Below, piece by piece: positions 63,454 through 64,000 of a stretch of 64,000 nt of DNA (within the stretch, counting starts at the first letter, position 1; the number at the start of each line of letters is the position of its first letter). The stretch covers positions 1 through 64,000 of the forward strand of contig SXOO01000217.1 of NCBI GenBank assembly GCA_005776725.1, in the 5' to 3' direction. The notes below the pieces were generated by a model that was not told the DNA's origin, did no database searches, and was given only the letters and a program-made list of their open reading frames with translations. The position numbers and the translations under genes were made by a program. The DNA comes from Pseudomonadota bacterium (lineage in GTDB: Bacteria > Myxococcota_A > UBA9042 > GCA-2863065).

Positions 63454-64000
63454 GTGCTCGCCACCGCCAAGGACCTCGATCGTGTACTGGCCCGGCGTTT
63501 CCTCGTCGTGGCGGGGAAGGGCGGAGTGGGCAAGTCCACCGTCTCGGCGGTGCTGGCGCGCGTCGCCGCGGGTCGGGGCAAGCGGGTGCTCGTGGTGGAG
63601 CTGGGCGGGCGAGAGCGCGTAGCGCGCCTCCTCGGGCACCCCGAGCCGGTGGGCTATACGCCCACGCGCGTCCTCCCCAATGTCCACGTCATCAACGTGC
63701 AGCCGGGCGTGGCCCAGCGCGAGTACGGATTGATGAAGCTGCGCTTCGAGCGTGTCTACGACCTCGTCTTCGAGAACCCCCTCATGCGTTCGCTCACGCG
63801 GTGGATCCCGGGGATGAACGAGCTCGTGTTGATCGGCAAGGCCTGGCACCTCGAGCAGGAGCGGGAAGCGGGGCGGCCGCGGTGGGACACGCTCATCGTG
63901 GATGCGCCCGCAACGGGGCACGGGATCTCGCTCTTGCAGCTGCCGCATGTCGTCACCGAGAACGTGAAGCGCGGACCGCTCGCCGAAGAGGTGCTGGTGA
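63454..64000 (+). CDS. ArsA/Get3-family ATPase, N-terminal part (runs off right edge)
   Basis: Absent from the ORF track because the frame is open to the window edge. From the GTG at 63454 it reads MLATAKDLDRVLARRFLVV, then the deviant Walker A AGKGGVGKST of ArsA, Get3 and MinD proteins. LIVDAPATGHGISLLQLP is the Walker B-like region, corresponding to the D-x-x-P-T-G-H block of ArsA/Get3. About 182 residues are present. Family roles are arsenite export (ArsA) or tail-anchored protein targeting (Get3); bacterial homologues in Myxococcota are often a split pair of unknown function. The terminator upstream separates it from the metalloproteases. Confidence 0.82.
   Translation, partial: MLATAKDLDRVLARRFLVVAGKGGVGKSTVSAVLARVAAGRGKRVLVVELGGRERVARLLGHPEPVGYTPTRVLPNVHVINVQPGVAQREYGLMKLRFERVYDLVFENPLMRSLTRWIPGMNELVLIGKAWHLEQEREAGRPRWDTLIVDAPATGHGISLLQLPHVVTENVKRGPLAEEVLV

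Overview
This window is GC-rich, densely packed bacterial chromosome. I place it in the Myxococcota (the former deltaproteobacterial myxobacteria and relatives), without resolving order or genus. The basis is lineage-typical content: large lipoproteins with Cys-rich CDDG/DPC repeats, a C-terminal tail resembling the MYXO-CTERM sorting signal, a eukaryote-like Ser/Thr kinase with a single C-terminal membrane segment, a protein resembling the MXAN_5187 C-terminal domain, a multi-receiver GGDEF regulator, and many GTG/TTG starts. There are no tRNAs, rRNAs, insertion sequences, CRISPR arrays or obvious foreign islands.

Layout. 1-77 is the extreme N-terminus of gyrB, running off the left edge. 0.16-8.0 kb holds three exported proteins: a lectin-like lipoprotein, a Cys-rich/Gly-rich protein, and a phosphodiester-glycosidase protein with seven FG-GAP repeats and a membrane-anchor tail. 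8.1-15.0 kb is housekeeping: HtrA protease, a methyltransferase/pseudouridine synthase fusion, an MlaE permease, a three-receiver diguanylate cyclase and SSB. 15.1-23.1 kb is a six-gene menaquinone operon (menF-menD-menA-menCE-polyprenyl synthase-menG) in which every junction is a 4-bp stop/start overlap. It is divergent from a GbsR/MarR-like regulator, and the intergenic region carries two direct copies of a 24-bp imperfect palindrome.

23.8-32.9 kb is a minus-strand run (DUF362, polytopic membrane protein, PlsB-like acyltransferase, patatin-like lipoprotein, flippase, FkbM methyltransferase) that looks like lipid and glycan assembly. 33.0-36.1 kb has small or uncharacterised genes around a transaldolase/FSA-family gene and a NurA-like protein. 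36.1-44.5 kb has an IPT/TIG lipoprotein, a Cys-rich lipoprotein overlapping it by 4 bp, and an Arg/Gly-rich protein with a KOW-like tail. 44.5-48.2 kb holds the Ser/Thr kinase, a TPR lipoprotein and the MXAN_5187-like protein. 48.2-52.1 kb is a carboxylase beta subunit coupled to an HflX GTPase fused to a TPMT-type methyltransferase. 52.1-63.4 kb is a plus-strand unit of an outer-membrane-barrel-like protein and two giant paralogous metzincin lipoproteins, preceded by a sigma-54-like promoter and followed by a terminator hairpin. The window ends inside an ArsA/Get3-type ATPase.

The strongest candidates for something undescribed are the barrel plus twin-metzincin unit, the three enzyme fusions, and the operator-flanked menaquinone operon. 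All functional calls rest on motif recognition by eye; no database search was run.
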